DNA from: CAVPJC01 sp963705155
GTDB lineage: Bacteria > Chloroflexota > Anaerolineae > Anaerolineales > UBA4823
NCBI GenBank assembly: GCA_963705155.1
Contig: CAVPJC010000004.1
Location: 124,001-188,000 of the forward strand
DNA length: 64,000 nucleotides
Reading direction: 5' to 3'
The notes below the pieces were generated by a model, which saw only the letters and a list, made by a program, of their open reading frames with translations, searched no databases and was not told the origin of the DNA. Below, one piece after another: positions 27,975-36,148 of the stretch (position 1 is its first letter; every line of letters starts with the position of its first letter). The position numbers and the translations under genes were made by a program.

Positions 27975-29015
27975 TTATGATTCCGGGATCGGCCACTTAT
28001 TTGCAGGTGTTTCCAGACATTTTTTCGTAGGTTGTCGAAATATCTGGTAGAAATCGTCAATGCTCAGGGAAGTGACTTCTTCAAGCGGTTTATAGTAAGC
28101 CATTCGATCTTTCCAACCCCAGGGAGCTAAATACTCATCGAAAGCAGCGGCATTCCCGGCCGGGAAGAGATCGATCTCAACATGGGCATTCGCCAGGCAG
28201 CCTTCCACATTTTTGCCAACCACGCGCATCTCGGTGGTGTACTGCATGGCAATCCCTTGCTCTGGATAAAGGAGGATGAGCTTAAAATTCCCCTGCCCAT
28301 AGCGTGGCGTAGGAATTTTACCCCAGGTCGTAAGCAGTACCACACCCGGGCGGCCATGGGCGGCGAGGACCTGGTGCAACATGTAGAAATCCACCTTTTC
28401 TCCAAAGTAAGGTGAGTCAAAGACATCTTGAAAACCAAGCTCTCCGCTTTGTGGATCAACCAGTTTTTTCAGATCTCGCACCTCAAAAGCAACACCATAA
28501 ATATTGTCTTTATTTTCCAGGTAACTAATTGATATATCCAACAATTGGTCGTCTTTCAATCCAGCATTTAAGCCGATCGTACCGGATTCGGACTTGAAAA
28601 CATTAAAATCCGAAAGGCTGCTCAGAGGTGCAAGAATATCCCGCGCTTGCTGAGCTGTGGTTACACCGGGTGTAATTCCCCAAAAACAGGGCAATCGGCA
28701 GCCTCCATTATTCGCCAGCAGATCGATCAACCGGGCATGGGCATCTTCGACAGCCAGGGTTGGAATTACGCCAACCGTTGCTGAGGGAACGGGTATCGGC
28801 GTAGTTTCTTTAGTCGATGTTGGGGCAGGTGTGATCACCATGGCTGGTGTAGAGCTGCTAACGATCTGGCTCGCTGTAGACGTTGCTAAAGGAAAGGCAG
28901 GAATTGTGGCAGTTGGGGTTGTTACGGTTGGTCCATGACCTGATCTACCGCAATTGCTGGTCAACAGCATAACCAGTATCAAGCCGAACCCAATAACGAG
29001 TTTGTTTGATTTCAT
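27975..29015 (-). CDS. Lipoprotein of unknown function (NNGGCRLPCFWGITPG family)
   Basis: A 346-residue predicted lipoprotein. It begins MKSNKLVIGFGLILVMLLTS followed by NCG, a signal peptide with lipobox-like TSNC, then a Thr/Pro/Ser-rich linker to about residue 85. The mature domain starts ARLIDLLANNGGCRLPCFWG and ITPGVTTAQQARDIL; this Cys-pair and WGITPG pattern recurs in secreted proteins of Anaerolineae and relatives that have no known function. ATG at 29015 is chosen because it gives the signal peptide; a longer frame to 29069 would bury it. TAGGAT lies 7 bases before the ATG and could serve as -10 box or, as AGGA, as ribosome site. No frameshift is seen. Confidence 0.75.
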   Translation of the reverse strand: MKSNKLVIGFGLILVMLLTSNCGRSGHGPTVTTPTATIPAFPLATSTASQIVSSSTPAMVITPAPTSTKETTPIPVPSATVGVIPTLAVEDAHARLIDLLANNGGCRLPCFWGITPGVTTAQQARDILAPLSSLSDFNVFKSESGTIGLNAGLKDDQLLDISISYLENKDNIYGVAFEVRDLKKLVDPQSGELGFQDVFDSPYFGEKVDFYMLHQVLAAHGRPGVVLLTTWGKIPTPRYGQGNFKLILLYPEQGIAMQYTTEMRVVGKNVEGCLANAHVEIDLFPAGNAAAFDEYLAPWGWKDRMAYYKPLEEVTSLSIDDFYQIFRQPTKKCLETPANKWPIPES

Positions 29016-29577
29016 GATCTGTATCCTAAAATCATTCTCCAAATAATCGACTGTTATGGCATTTGCCATTTCATCCGGCTCTGGGCATCATTTACCAAGG
29101 CTTAATTACGAGGGTTGGTGTTCCATGCAGTTGTAGGTTGGGATGGTGGGCAATAACGGCGATATTATTGCAGGAGCTGCCTGCCCACCAACCCAACATA
29201 GCTCCGTCCGGTTTCCTCAGCCGAACCATAACTCGCTCCCCAATCTGTCGGGTAAATTCGTTGTGTCTCGTTGATGTAATACCAGATAGCGGCCTGGCTG
29301 GACCCACTCGCCCCAACCTACCTTGCTGAACTATTCCGGCAGGATCACCGCAGCTTCGATCTGGAAGAGGCGTCCTCAAAGGACGATCCGGATTGCCTGG
29401 TATAACAATCTGATATTACATGTGTAAATTATACCGTGGGTTTGGTTGAGCTCCAGCGAAACCCAACCCACACGGCTTCATTTTTCAGATGAATAGAGGC
29501 CGTGATAAAATTGGACGCATTGGAAGCGGAGGGCTGTCGTGCGACAGGCCTCCGGCTGTTGTTATAGATGGGTGGGT
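29016..29577. other. Intergenic region with possible gene debris
   Basis: About 560 bases between the lipoprotein (minus) and the EamA gene (plus). Minus-strand open frames here read like protein ends (for example ERVMVRLRKPDGAMLGWWAG, and FQIEAAVILPE before a stop), so a decayed or frameshifted secreted gene at 29095-29400 is possible, but I cannot name it. A 12-base hairpin with one mismatch spans 29436-29471. TATAAT at 29428-29433 (minus) faces leftwards. Confidence 0.35.
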
Positions 29578-30490
29578 GTATGCAGGCTGTAAATGTGACG
29601 ACAACCCGCCGGGGGCTAAACCTGGCGGTGAACGCCCTGCTGGCAGGGGCGCTGGGGATTGCCTTTGCGCCGATCTTCGTGCGCCTGAGCGAGGTGGGGC
29701 CAAGTGCTACGGCTTTCTGGCGGCTGGCGCTGGCGATGCCGGCCCTGTGGCTGTGGATGAGCCTGGAAGGGAGCGGCGCACAGCGGCCGCGCCGCCCGGC
29801 AACCTCGGGCGATTACCTGCGGCTGGCGGCGGCCGGTTTTTTCTTCGCCGGCGACCTGGGGGTGTGGCACTGGTCGATCAAGTTTACCTCGGTGGCGAAT
29901 GCCACCCTGCTGGCGAATTTTGCCACGGTTTTTGTTGCCCTGGGCGGCTGGCTGTTTTTGAAACAGCGCGTGACCGGAAAATTTGTGATGGGGATGTCCG
30001 TGGCGCTGGCGGGCGTCCTGCTGCTGGTGGGTGAGAATATTTCCCTCAGCCCCCAGCACTTACTGGGCGATGGGCTGGGGCTGGTAACAGCGGTGTTTTA
30101 CGCCGGGTATCTCCTGTGGGTAAAGCGCCTGCGGTACGATTTTTCTACGGGGACGATCATGGTTTGGAGCGGTGTGGTTTCCGGCCTGATCCTGCTGCCG
30201 GCAGCGCTGGCTAGCGGGCGAAAGTCATTTGGCCGGCCAGTTGGAACGGCTGGCTGGTGCTGGCGGCGCTGGCGCTGGTTTCGCAGATTGGGGGGCAGGG
30301 GTTGATCACCTTCGCACTGGCGCGCCTGCCGGCGGCGTACTCGTCGGTGACCCTGCTGGCGCAGCCGGTGATGGCTGCCGTTTTTGCCTGGGTGTTATTG
30401 CAAGAAGCGTTGGGTTTGTGGCAGGCTGTAGGTGGTTGCGTGGCGCTGTTGGGAATTTACCTGGCGCGGCGGGCGAGTGAGGTGGGATGA
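29578..30490 (+). CDS. EamA/DMT-family transporter, frameshifted
   Basis: A drug/metabolite transporter superfamily permease of about 303 residues with ten predicted helices in two EamA repeats. The first repeat reads LAGALGIAFAPIFVRLSEVG, TAFWRLALAMPALWLW and ATLLANFATVFVALGGWLFL. The second, after a frame change near 30228, reads LVLAALALVSQIGGQGLITF and AALPAAYSSV-like helices ending GIYLARRASEVG. Substrate unknown; family members export amino acids, nucleosides or purines. ATG at 29578 is taken; an upstream ATG at 29568 is also possible. The stop overlaps the next gene's start as ATGA. Confidence 0.83.
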
Positions 30491-31371
30491 GCGCACCCGC
30501 CGGGCATGAGCAGGGACGCCGCATCGGGGCAGGTTTGGTTCTGATTGCGTCGGTGTTGTGGGGCACCAACGGCACGGCCCAGGCCCTGGCGCCGGAAGGG
30601 GCGCTACCGGCGGTTATCGGGGCGCTGCGCCTGGCGGTGGGCGGGGCTCTGCTGATGGCATTCGCAGCCTGGCGCGGCGGCTTCCGGCAGGGTGGGCGCT
30701 GGCCGTTGATGATTACACTCCTGGCGGGCGCCAGCATTGCAGCTTACCAGTTATGCTTCTTTGCCGCTGTGGTGCGTACGGGTGTGGCGGTGGGAACGGT
30801 GGTGGCGATCGGCAGCTCGCCGGTGCTGGCCGGGATGATCGGTTACCTGGCGCGCCATGAAAAGCCGACCCGCACCTGGGCGATTGCCACGACCCTGGCT
30901 GTCATTGGCTGTGGATTGCTGCTCGCAGCCGGCAGCAGCATCCAGGTTGATCTGGTAGGAGTTCTCCTGGCCATCGGCGCAGGGGGGGCTTACGCCTGCT
31001 TTGCGGTGGTCAGCAAGACCTTGCTGGAAAAACACCCGCCCGAGGCCGTGATGGCGGCTGCGTTTTGCGTGGGGGCCGTGCTGCTGCTGCCGCTCCTGCC
31101 GGGCGCCGATCTCACCTGGCTGGCGCAGCCCGCCGGTTTTGGGGTGGTGCTGCACCTGGGGGTGGTGACACTGGCTCTGGCATACACCGTGTTTGCCTAC
31201 GGCCTGCAGCGCGTGCCGGTGGCCACGGCTACCACGCTCACCCTGGCCGAACCTTTGACGGCGAGCATGCTGGGGGTTTTCTTTTTACGGGAACATCTGA
31301 CGGCGCAGGCCGTGTTGGGGATTGGGCTGATCTTTGCCGGGCTGGGCCTGATCTCAATCCGCCGGGATTGA
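30487..31371 (+). CDS. EamA/DMT-family transporter, second gene of pair
   Basis: A 294-residue DMT-superfamily permease with ten helices in two EamA repeats (GLVLIASVLWGTNGTAQAL at the start; GVVTLALAYTVFAYGLQRVP and LTLAEPLTASMLGVFFLREH in the second repeat). The latter segment is a conserved EamA feature. Its ATG overlaps the stop of the upstream EamA gene (ATGA), so the two are translationally coupled and may work as a heterodimer. Its 3' end overlaps the convergent alanine racemase gene by 18 bases. Confidence 0.9.
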   Translation: MSAPAGHEQGRRIGAGLVLIASVLWGTNGTAQALAPEGALPAVIGALRLAVGGALLMAFAAWRGGFRQGGRWPLMITLLAGASIAAYQLCFFAAVVRTGVAVGTVVAIGSSPVLAGMIGYLARHEKPTRTWAIATTLAVIGCGLLLAAGSSIQVDLVGVLLAIGAGGAYACFAVVSKTLLEKHPPEAVMAAAFCVGAVLLLPLLPGADLTWLAQPAGFGVVLHLGVVTLALAYTVFAYGLQRVPVATATTLTLAEPLTASMLGVFFLREHLTAQAVLGIGLIFAGLGLISIRRD

Positions 31372-32483
31372 CGGCGTGTACAGGCGCGGCACGCGTCCCC
31401 CGATGGAACAGACCACTTCGTAGTTGTTGGTGCCCCAACGCCGGCCCACCTCCTCAGCGCTGATCTTTTCATTCCCCTGCTCGCCGATGATGACCACTTC
31501 TTCACCGGGTTGAGCCTCTGGCACGGTTTGCAGGCTGACCATGACCTGATCCATGCACACGCGGCCGACGACCGGGATGCGCTGACCGCGCAGCAGCACC
31601 TGGTTGGGGCGGAGGCGGCGCAAGCCATCGGCGTAGCCCACCGGCAGGGTGCCGATGCGCTCGTGCGCCGTGGTGAAATATTCGTGGTTGTAGCTCAAGC
31701 CGGTGCCGGGAGGTACGGTTTTGACATGGCTGAGCACGGTTTTCCAGGTTAAAGCCGGTTGGAAGCCCGGGGGGAGCGGGCATTCTGAAGAGGGCTGAAG
31801 GCCGTACAGGCCGATGCCCAGGCGGATAAAATCGAAAGCCGCGCCGGGGCGGGTGAGGCCGGCGGGTGAATTGGCGGCGTGGACGCAGGGGGGGCGGAGA
31901 CCGTCGCGGGTGATGGCCTCCAATACATCGCGAAAGCGCGCTTCCTGCAGGTCGCTGAAAGCCGGGTCGGCTTCGTCGGCACGCGCAAAGTGGGTGAAAA
32001 GCCCCTCGAAGACGATACCGGGCGTCTCGGCGAGCAGGTGCGCAAGAGCGGGCGCCTCCGGAAATTGGACACCGATCCGGCCCATGCCGGTATCCACTTT
32101 GAGATGCAGCCGGGCGGGGAGATCCAGGCGGCGGGCAGCAGCCGCGGCTGCCTCGATATGAGCTGGCGTCCAGGCTGCCAGGGATATGTTGCTCGAAATG
32201 GCCTCATCCAGGCGGCCGGGCGGGGTGTAACCCAGCAGCAGGATGGGACATTCCAGCCCGGCGTTGCGCAGCTCCAGGGCTTCTTCCAGGCGGGCCACGG
32301 CGCACCAGGCCGCCCCGGCGAGCAGGGCTGCCCGCGCCACCGGGACGGCGCCGTGACCGTAGGCGTTGGCTTTACCACCGCCATGACGCCGGTACGGGTT
32401 AGGCGCATCGCCGTCCTGACATTATTCTGAATGGCCTGCAGGTCGATCTCCACCCAGGATGAGTAATTTTGGGAGTTTTGCAT
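31354..32483 (-). CDS. alr: Alanine racemase, frameshifted near the PLP lysine
   Basis: Alanine racemase, the PLP enzyme that makes D-alanine for peptidoglycan, about 376 residues. It starts SSWVEIDLQAIQNNVR, then MAVVK. The next residues should be ANAYGHGAVPVARAAL, the PLP-lysine motif, but one G is missing near 32385 so the frame breaks just after the lysine codon. The rest is intact: LKVDTGMGRIGV, THFARADEAD, NSPAGL, FIRLGIGLYGLQP, GLSYNHEYFTT and GRVCMDQVMV, which holds the second catalytic region. The barrel and C-terminal beta domain are complete, so sequence error is likely. The gene is divergent from the dynamin-like gene. Confidence 0.9.
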
Positions 32484-32490
32484 ACGGGCG

Positions 32491-32496
32491 AGTATA
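32491..32496 (-). promoter_or_regulatory. TATACT -10 box 7 bases before the alr ATG (leaderless candidate)
   Basis: On the minus strand TATACT is followed by CGCCCGT and ATG 32483. No Shine-Dalgarno sequence is present. Confidence 0.5.
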
Positions 32497-32544
32497 ACCG
32501 GGTTTGGGTGATGAGGAAAGGCTGCACAATCATGACAGGGATGC

Positions 32545-32550
32545 TATAAT
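32545..32550 (+). promoter_or_regulatory. TATAAT -10 box for the dynamin-like GTPase
   Basis: TATAAT lies 21 bases upstream of ATG 32572, giving a short leader of about 15 bases. No clear -35 box is seen. It is divergent from the alr box 50 bases away. Confidence 0.5.
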
Positions 32551-32571
32551 TCTCGGCAGGGACAGATAAAC

Positions 32572-34299
32572 ATGCGTATTCTCGACGAAAAACAAGAAAC
32601 TCTTTTAAACCAGGAACGCCAGGAGCTCAATGAGCTGCGCGTGGCGCTGGTGCAGTTTGGCGCCGCGGCTGAAGACCACGAGACCCTGGGACGTTCGATC
32701 CGACAGTTGGATGAATTGTTCCTGCTGGTGGTTGTGGGTGAATTTAACGCCGGAAAGAGCGCCTTTATCAATGCGCTGCTGGGTCAAAAGGTGTTGAAAG
32801 AAGGCGTTACCCCCACAACGACCCAGGTAAACATCCTGCGCTATGGCGAATCGCAGGAACGTGTGGTGGAAAGCGAACACGTACACACGTTGAGCGCCCC
32901 GGTGGAGATGCTGGCGGAGATCAGCATCGTGGATACCCCGGGCACGAACGCCATCATCCGGGAGCACGAGGCGATCACCTCGCAATTTGTGCCGCGCTCC
33001 GATCTGGTGCTGTTTATCACCTCCGCCGACCGGCCTTTCACCGAGAGCGAACGCGCTTTTTTAGAGCACATTCGTGATTGGGGAAAGAAAGTGGTGGTGG
33101 TGCTGAACAAGATCGACCTGTTTCAGAACGAGGAAGAGCTGGCGCAGGTGCAGGCTTTTATTGCCGAAAATGCACGCGCCCTGTTCGGCCTGACGCCGGA
33201 GATCTTTCCGGTGAGCTCCCGGCTGGCGCTGCGCGCCAAGCTGGGCGAGCCGGCGCTGTGGTCTGAAAGCCGTTTTGAGCCGCTGGAGAAGTACATCCAG
33301 GAAACGCTGGATGAGAGCGGGCGGATCCGCTTGAAATTCCTGAACCCGCTGGGGGTAGGATTGCATCTTGCGGAGAAGTATTGCAGCGTGGTTGACGGCA
33401 GGCTGGATTTGTTGAAGGAGGATTTCTCCACGCTCGCAGACGTGGACGCACAATTGAGCGTCTACAAAGACGATATGCACCGGGATTTCAATTTCCGGAT
33501 TGCCGATGTGGAGAACGTGCTTTTTGAGATGGAGCAGCGCGGCCAGGATTATTTCGATGAAACCCTGCGGTTGGGACGGATATTTGACCTGCTGAATAAG
33601 AGTCGCATCCAGCAGGAGTTCATCCACCGCGTGGTCGCCGACGCTCCCCAGAGGATTGAGACCAAAGCCGGTGAGATGATCGACTGGCTGGTGGATGCGG
33701 ATCTGCGCCAGTGGCAGGCGGTTATGGATCACCTGGCTGAGCGCCGCCGCAAACATCAGGGACGCATTGTGGGGGATGCCGCCGGGAGCAGTTTTCACCA
33801 TGACCGCGAGCGCCTGATCGAGGGTGTGGGGCGCGAGGCGCGCCGCGTGGTGGAGACCTATGATAAGACGCGTGAAGCGCAAGCCATTGCTGAGGGCGCC
33901 CGCACTACCGTGGCAGCCCTGGCGGCAGTGGAGGTGGGCGCGCTGGGACTTGGCACGCTGGTTGCAATCCTTGCTACTAGCGTATCTGCAGATGTCACCG
34001 GCGTGCTGCTGGCAAGCGTGATGGCAGCCCTGGGGTTGTTCGTCATCCCGGCCCGCAAACGCCAGGCCAAGCTGGAGATGCGCGCAAAAATCGCCGCCAT
34101 GCGTGAGCAGCTTGTCCAGGCTCTGAGAGTGCAATTTGAGCGCGAGATCGAGCGCAGCCTGAGCAACATCCACGAAGCCGTGGGTCCCTACACCCGCTTT
34201 GTGCGCGCCGAGCAGGGAAAACTGCAGGAGACACAGGCCGGGTTGGACAAAATCAAAGCTGCACTGGGCGGTTTGAAGGTCAAGGTAGAAGAATTTTGA
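32572..34299 (+). CDS. Dynamin-family GTPase (bacterial dynamin-like protein)
   Basis: A 575-residue large GTPase of the bacterial dynamin group, which binds and remodels membranes. The GTPase domain has G1 GEFNAGKSAFIN at about residues 55-66, G2 Thr in GVTPTTTQV, G3 DTPG and G4 VVLNKIDLF. A helical stalk follows. Near residues 445-490 are two hydrophobic segments (VEVGALGLGTLVAILATS, VTGVLLASVMAALGLFVI), a paddle-like membrane anchor, then a C-terminal coiled coil that folds back. Roles in bacteria include membrane repair, vesicle or phage defence; none is shown here. It is followed closely by a four-helix membrane protein that may be its partner. Confidence 0.88.
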   Translation: MRILDEKQETLLNQERQELNELRVALVQFGAAAEDHETLGRSIRQLDELFLLVVVGEFNAGKSAFINALLGQKVLKEGVTPTTTQVNILRYGESQERVVESEHVHTLSAPVEMLAEISIVDTPGTNAIIREHEAITSQFVPRSDLVLFITSADRPFTESERAFLEHIRDWGKKVVVVLNKIDLFQNEEELAQVQAFIAENARALFGLTPEIFPVSSRLALRAKLGEPALWSESRFEPLEKYIQETLDESGRIRLKFLNPLGVGLHLAEKYCSVVDGRLDLLKEDFSTLADVDAQLSVYKDDMHRDFNFRIADVENVLFEMEQRGQDYFDETLRLGRIFDLLNKSRIQQEFIHRVVADAPQRIETKAGEMIDWLVDADLRQWQAVMDHLAERRRKHQGRIVGDAAGSSFHHDRERLIEGVGREARRVVETYDKTREAQAIAEGARTTVAALAAVEVGALGLGTLVAILATSVSADVTGVLLASVMAALGLFVIPARKRQAKLEMRAKIAAMREQLVQALRVQFEREIERSLSNIHEAVGPYTRFVRAEQGKLQETQAGLDKIKAALGGLKVKVEEF

Positions 34300-34325
34300 C
34301 GCGACTGTCCGGAGAAATCAATAGA

Positions 34326-34718
34326 ATGGAAGCAACCCCCGCCCCCACGATAAGATCGGTACTACCGGCCTCCCTGATGATGGCCCTGACAGGCTGGCTG
34401 GGGATCGCCGCACTGGTTTTTTTGACCCTGCCCACCATTGGTCCGCGCTGGCTGTTTTTCTTTATGCTGGTGCTGGCTCTGACCGGCAGTGTTCTGCCGC
34501 TGGCAGCTTTTCTCAATTTGCGCTTTCCCACCACACCGCCCGCTCCGGCAGGGGTGATCCTGCGCGAGGCATTGTGGGTGGGCATCTATTTTGCGACCCT
34601 GGCCTGGCTGCAAATCGGGCGTGTGCTGACAGGCCCGCTGGCGCTGGTGATCCTGGTGGGATTGATATTAATGGAATGGCTGCTGCGGCTGCGAGAAAAG
34701 AGCCAGTGGACGCCATAA
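34326..34718 (+). CDS. Small four-helix membrane protein, unknown function
   Basis: A 130-residue protein with four hydrophobic segments (ASLMMALTGWLGIAALVFLT, WLFFFMLVLALTGSVLPLAA, ILREALWVGIYFATLAWLQI, TGPLALVILVGLILMEWLL). The ATG at 34326 has CGGAGA upstream and lies 26 bases after the dynamin-like gene; a TTG at 34296 would overlap that gene's stop. The charged C-terminus (RLREKSQWTP) probably lies in the cytoplasm. No named family is recognised, but its spacing implies cotranscription with the dynamin-like GTPase and perhaps with selA. Confidence 0.72.
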   Translation: MEATPAPTIRSVLPASLMMALTGWLGIAALVFLTLPTIGPRWLFFFMLVLALTGSVLPLAAFLNLRFPTTPPAPAGVILREALWVGIYFATLAWLQIGRVLTGPLALVILVGLILMEWLLRLREKSQWTP

Positions 34719-34747
34719 GCCTCGATAGGTGAGCAGGCCTGGAATTA

Positions 34748-36106
34748 TTGGATGTGGAATCACTGAGATCACTGCCATCCATTGAGTTATTGCTGCAAAC
34801 ACCGGCGGCAGTCGAGATGACTGCCGCTTTTGGACGCCGTTTGACCGTGGAAGCCCTGCGGGAGACCCTGGAACAGGTGCGGAGAGAATACCGGCCAGGC
34901 TCGACCGTACCCGCGGTGGAACACCTGCTTTCCAGCGCCCGCGGCAGGCTGGAAGAGTGGTCAGCGCCGACGCTGCTGCCGGTGATCAATGCCACCGGTG
35001 TAATTTTGCACACCAACCTGGGACGGGCGCCGCTCAGCCCGTCCGCCTCGCAATCTGCAAGCGAGGTGGCGCTGGGATATTCCACGCTGGAATATGATCT
35101 GGAAAAGGGGCAGCGCGGCTCACGATCGGTGCACGCCGAGGCTTTGCTGCAGCGCCTGACGGGCGCAGAAGCCGCGCTGGTGGTGAATAACAACGCGGCA
35201 GCGGTTCTGCTGGCGCTTTCAGCGCTGGCAAAGCGGCGCGGGGTGGTGATCAGCCGCACGCAGCTGGTGGAGATCGGCGGCGGGTTCCGTGTGCCCGAGG
35301 TGATGAAGCAATCGGGGGCGCGCCTGGTAGAGATTGGCACCACGAACCGGGTGCACCTGAGTGATTATGAGGCGGCCCTGGATGAGCGCCCGGCTCTCTA
35401 CCTGCGGGCGCACCGTTCCAACTTTACCCTGCTGGGTTTCACAAGCGAGCCGACCCTGGAAGAAGTTGCCGGTGTGGCGCACCGCGCCGGTTTGCCTCTG
35501 GTGGACGACCTGGGTTCCGGCGCATTACTGGACACCAGCCGTTTCGGGCTGGGTCATGAGCCGATGGTGCAGGAATCGCTGGCAGCCGGCGCCGATCTGG
35601 TGTGTTTCTCGGGTGATAAGCTGCTGGGCGGCCCGCAGGCGGGCATCATCATCGGCCGGGCGGATTTGCTGGCAAAAATCAAAAAACACCCGCTGGCGCG
35701 GGCGCTGCGCGCCGATAAACTGTGCCTGGCGGCGCTCTCGGTCACATTGCTGCACTATCTGAAGGGTGAAGCCGAGCGAGAAATTCCCATCTGGCGAATG
35801 ATGGCGGCTGCGGTGGAAGACATCCAGGCACGGGCATCGCACTGGATGGAAAAGTCAGGCTGCGGCGAAGTGATCCGGGGCGAATCGACCATCGGCGGGG
35901 GCAGCCTGCCGGGCGAAACCCTGCCAACCTGGCTGCTGGCGCTGGAAGTGAAAAGCCCCAACCGCACCCTGATGAGCCTGCGCCAGAGCCGCCCGCCGTT
36001 GATTGCCCGTACTCTGGATGACCGCGTGGTGCTCGACCCGCGCACGGTGCTCCCAGAGCAGGACGAGGAAGTCATCACCCTGCTGCGGCGCTATCTGTTA
36101 AAATAA
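34748..36106 (+). CDS. selA: L-seryl-tRNA(Sec) selenium transferase
   Basis: A 452-residue PLP enzyme that turns Ser-tRNA(Sec) into Sec-tRNA(Sec) with selenophosphate. Family segments are INATGVILHTNLGRAPLS, YDLEKGQRGSRSVHAEALL, TGAEAALVVNNNAAAVLLAL, LVEIGGGFRVPEVM, GTTNRVHLSDYE and the PLP lysine (Lys291) in CFSGDKLLGGPQAGII. Length matches bacterial SelA. The start is uncertain: TTG at 34748 begins the conserved MDVESLRSLPSIELLL, with a stop codon six codons upstream, and no ATG fits. No selB, selC or selD was noticed in the window, though SelA usually lies next to selB. Confidence 0.9.
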   Translation: MDVESLRSLPSIELLLQTPAAVEMTAAFGRRLTVEALRETLEQVRREYRPGSTVPAVEHLLSSARGRLEEWSAPTLLPVINATGVILHTNLGRAPLSPSASQSASEVALGYSTLEYDLEKGQRGSRSVHAEALLQRLTGAEAALVVNNNAAAVLLALSALAKRRGVVISRTQLVEIGGGFRVPEVMKQSGARLVEIGTTNRVHLSDYEAALDERPALYLRAHRSNFTLLGFTSEPTLEEVAGVAHRAGLPLVDDLGSGALLDTSRFGLGHEPMVQESLAAGADLVCFSGDKLLGGPQAGIIIGRADLLAKIKKHPLARALRADKLCLAALSVTLLHYLKGEAEREIPIWRMMAAAVEDIQARASHWMEKSGCGEVIRGESTIGGGSLPGETLPTWLLALEVKSPNRTLMSLRQSRPPLIARTLDDRVVLDPRTVLPEQDEEVITLLRRYLLK

Positions 36107-36148
36107 ACCAACTCATTCAATCGATACGAACCACGAGGATCCAAGGGT

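Noticed and set aside
29428..29433. TATAAT 6 bases before an ATG on the minus strand
   Set aside because: Looks like the leaderless pattern, but the ATG at 29421 is followed directly by a stop codon, so no gene starts there.
29436..29471. Hairpin as terminator
   Set aside because: 12-base arms with one mismatch but a 12-base loop and no close gene end; the T run follows only after several bases.
33061..34173. 370-codon open frame on the minus strand
   Set aside because: Antisense shadow of the dynamin-like gene.
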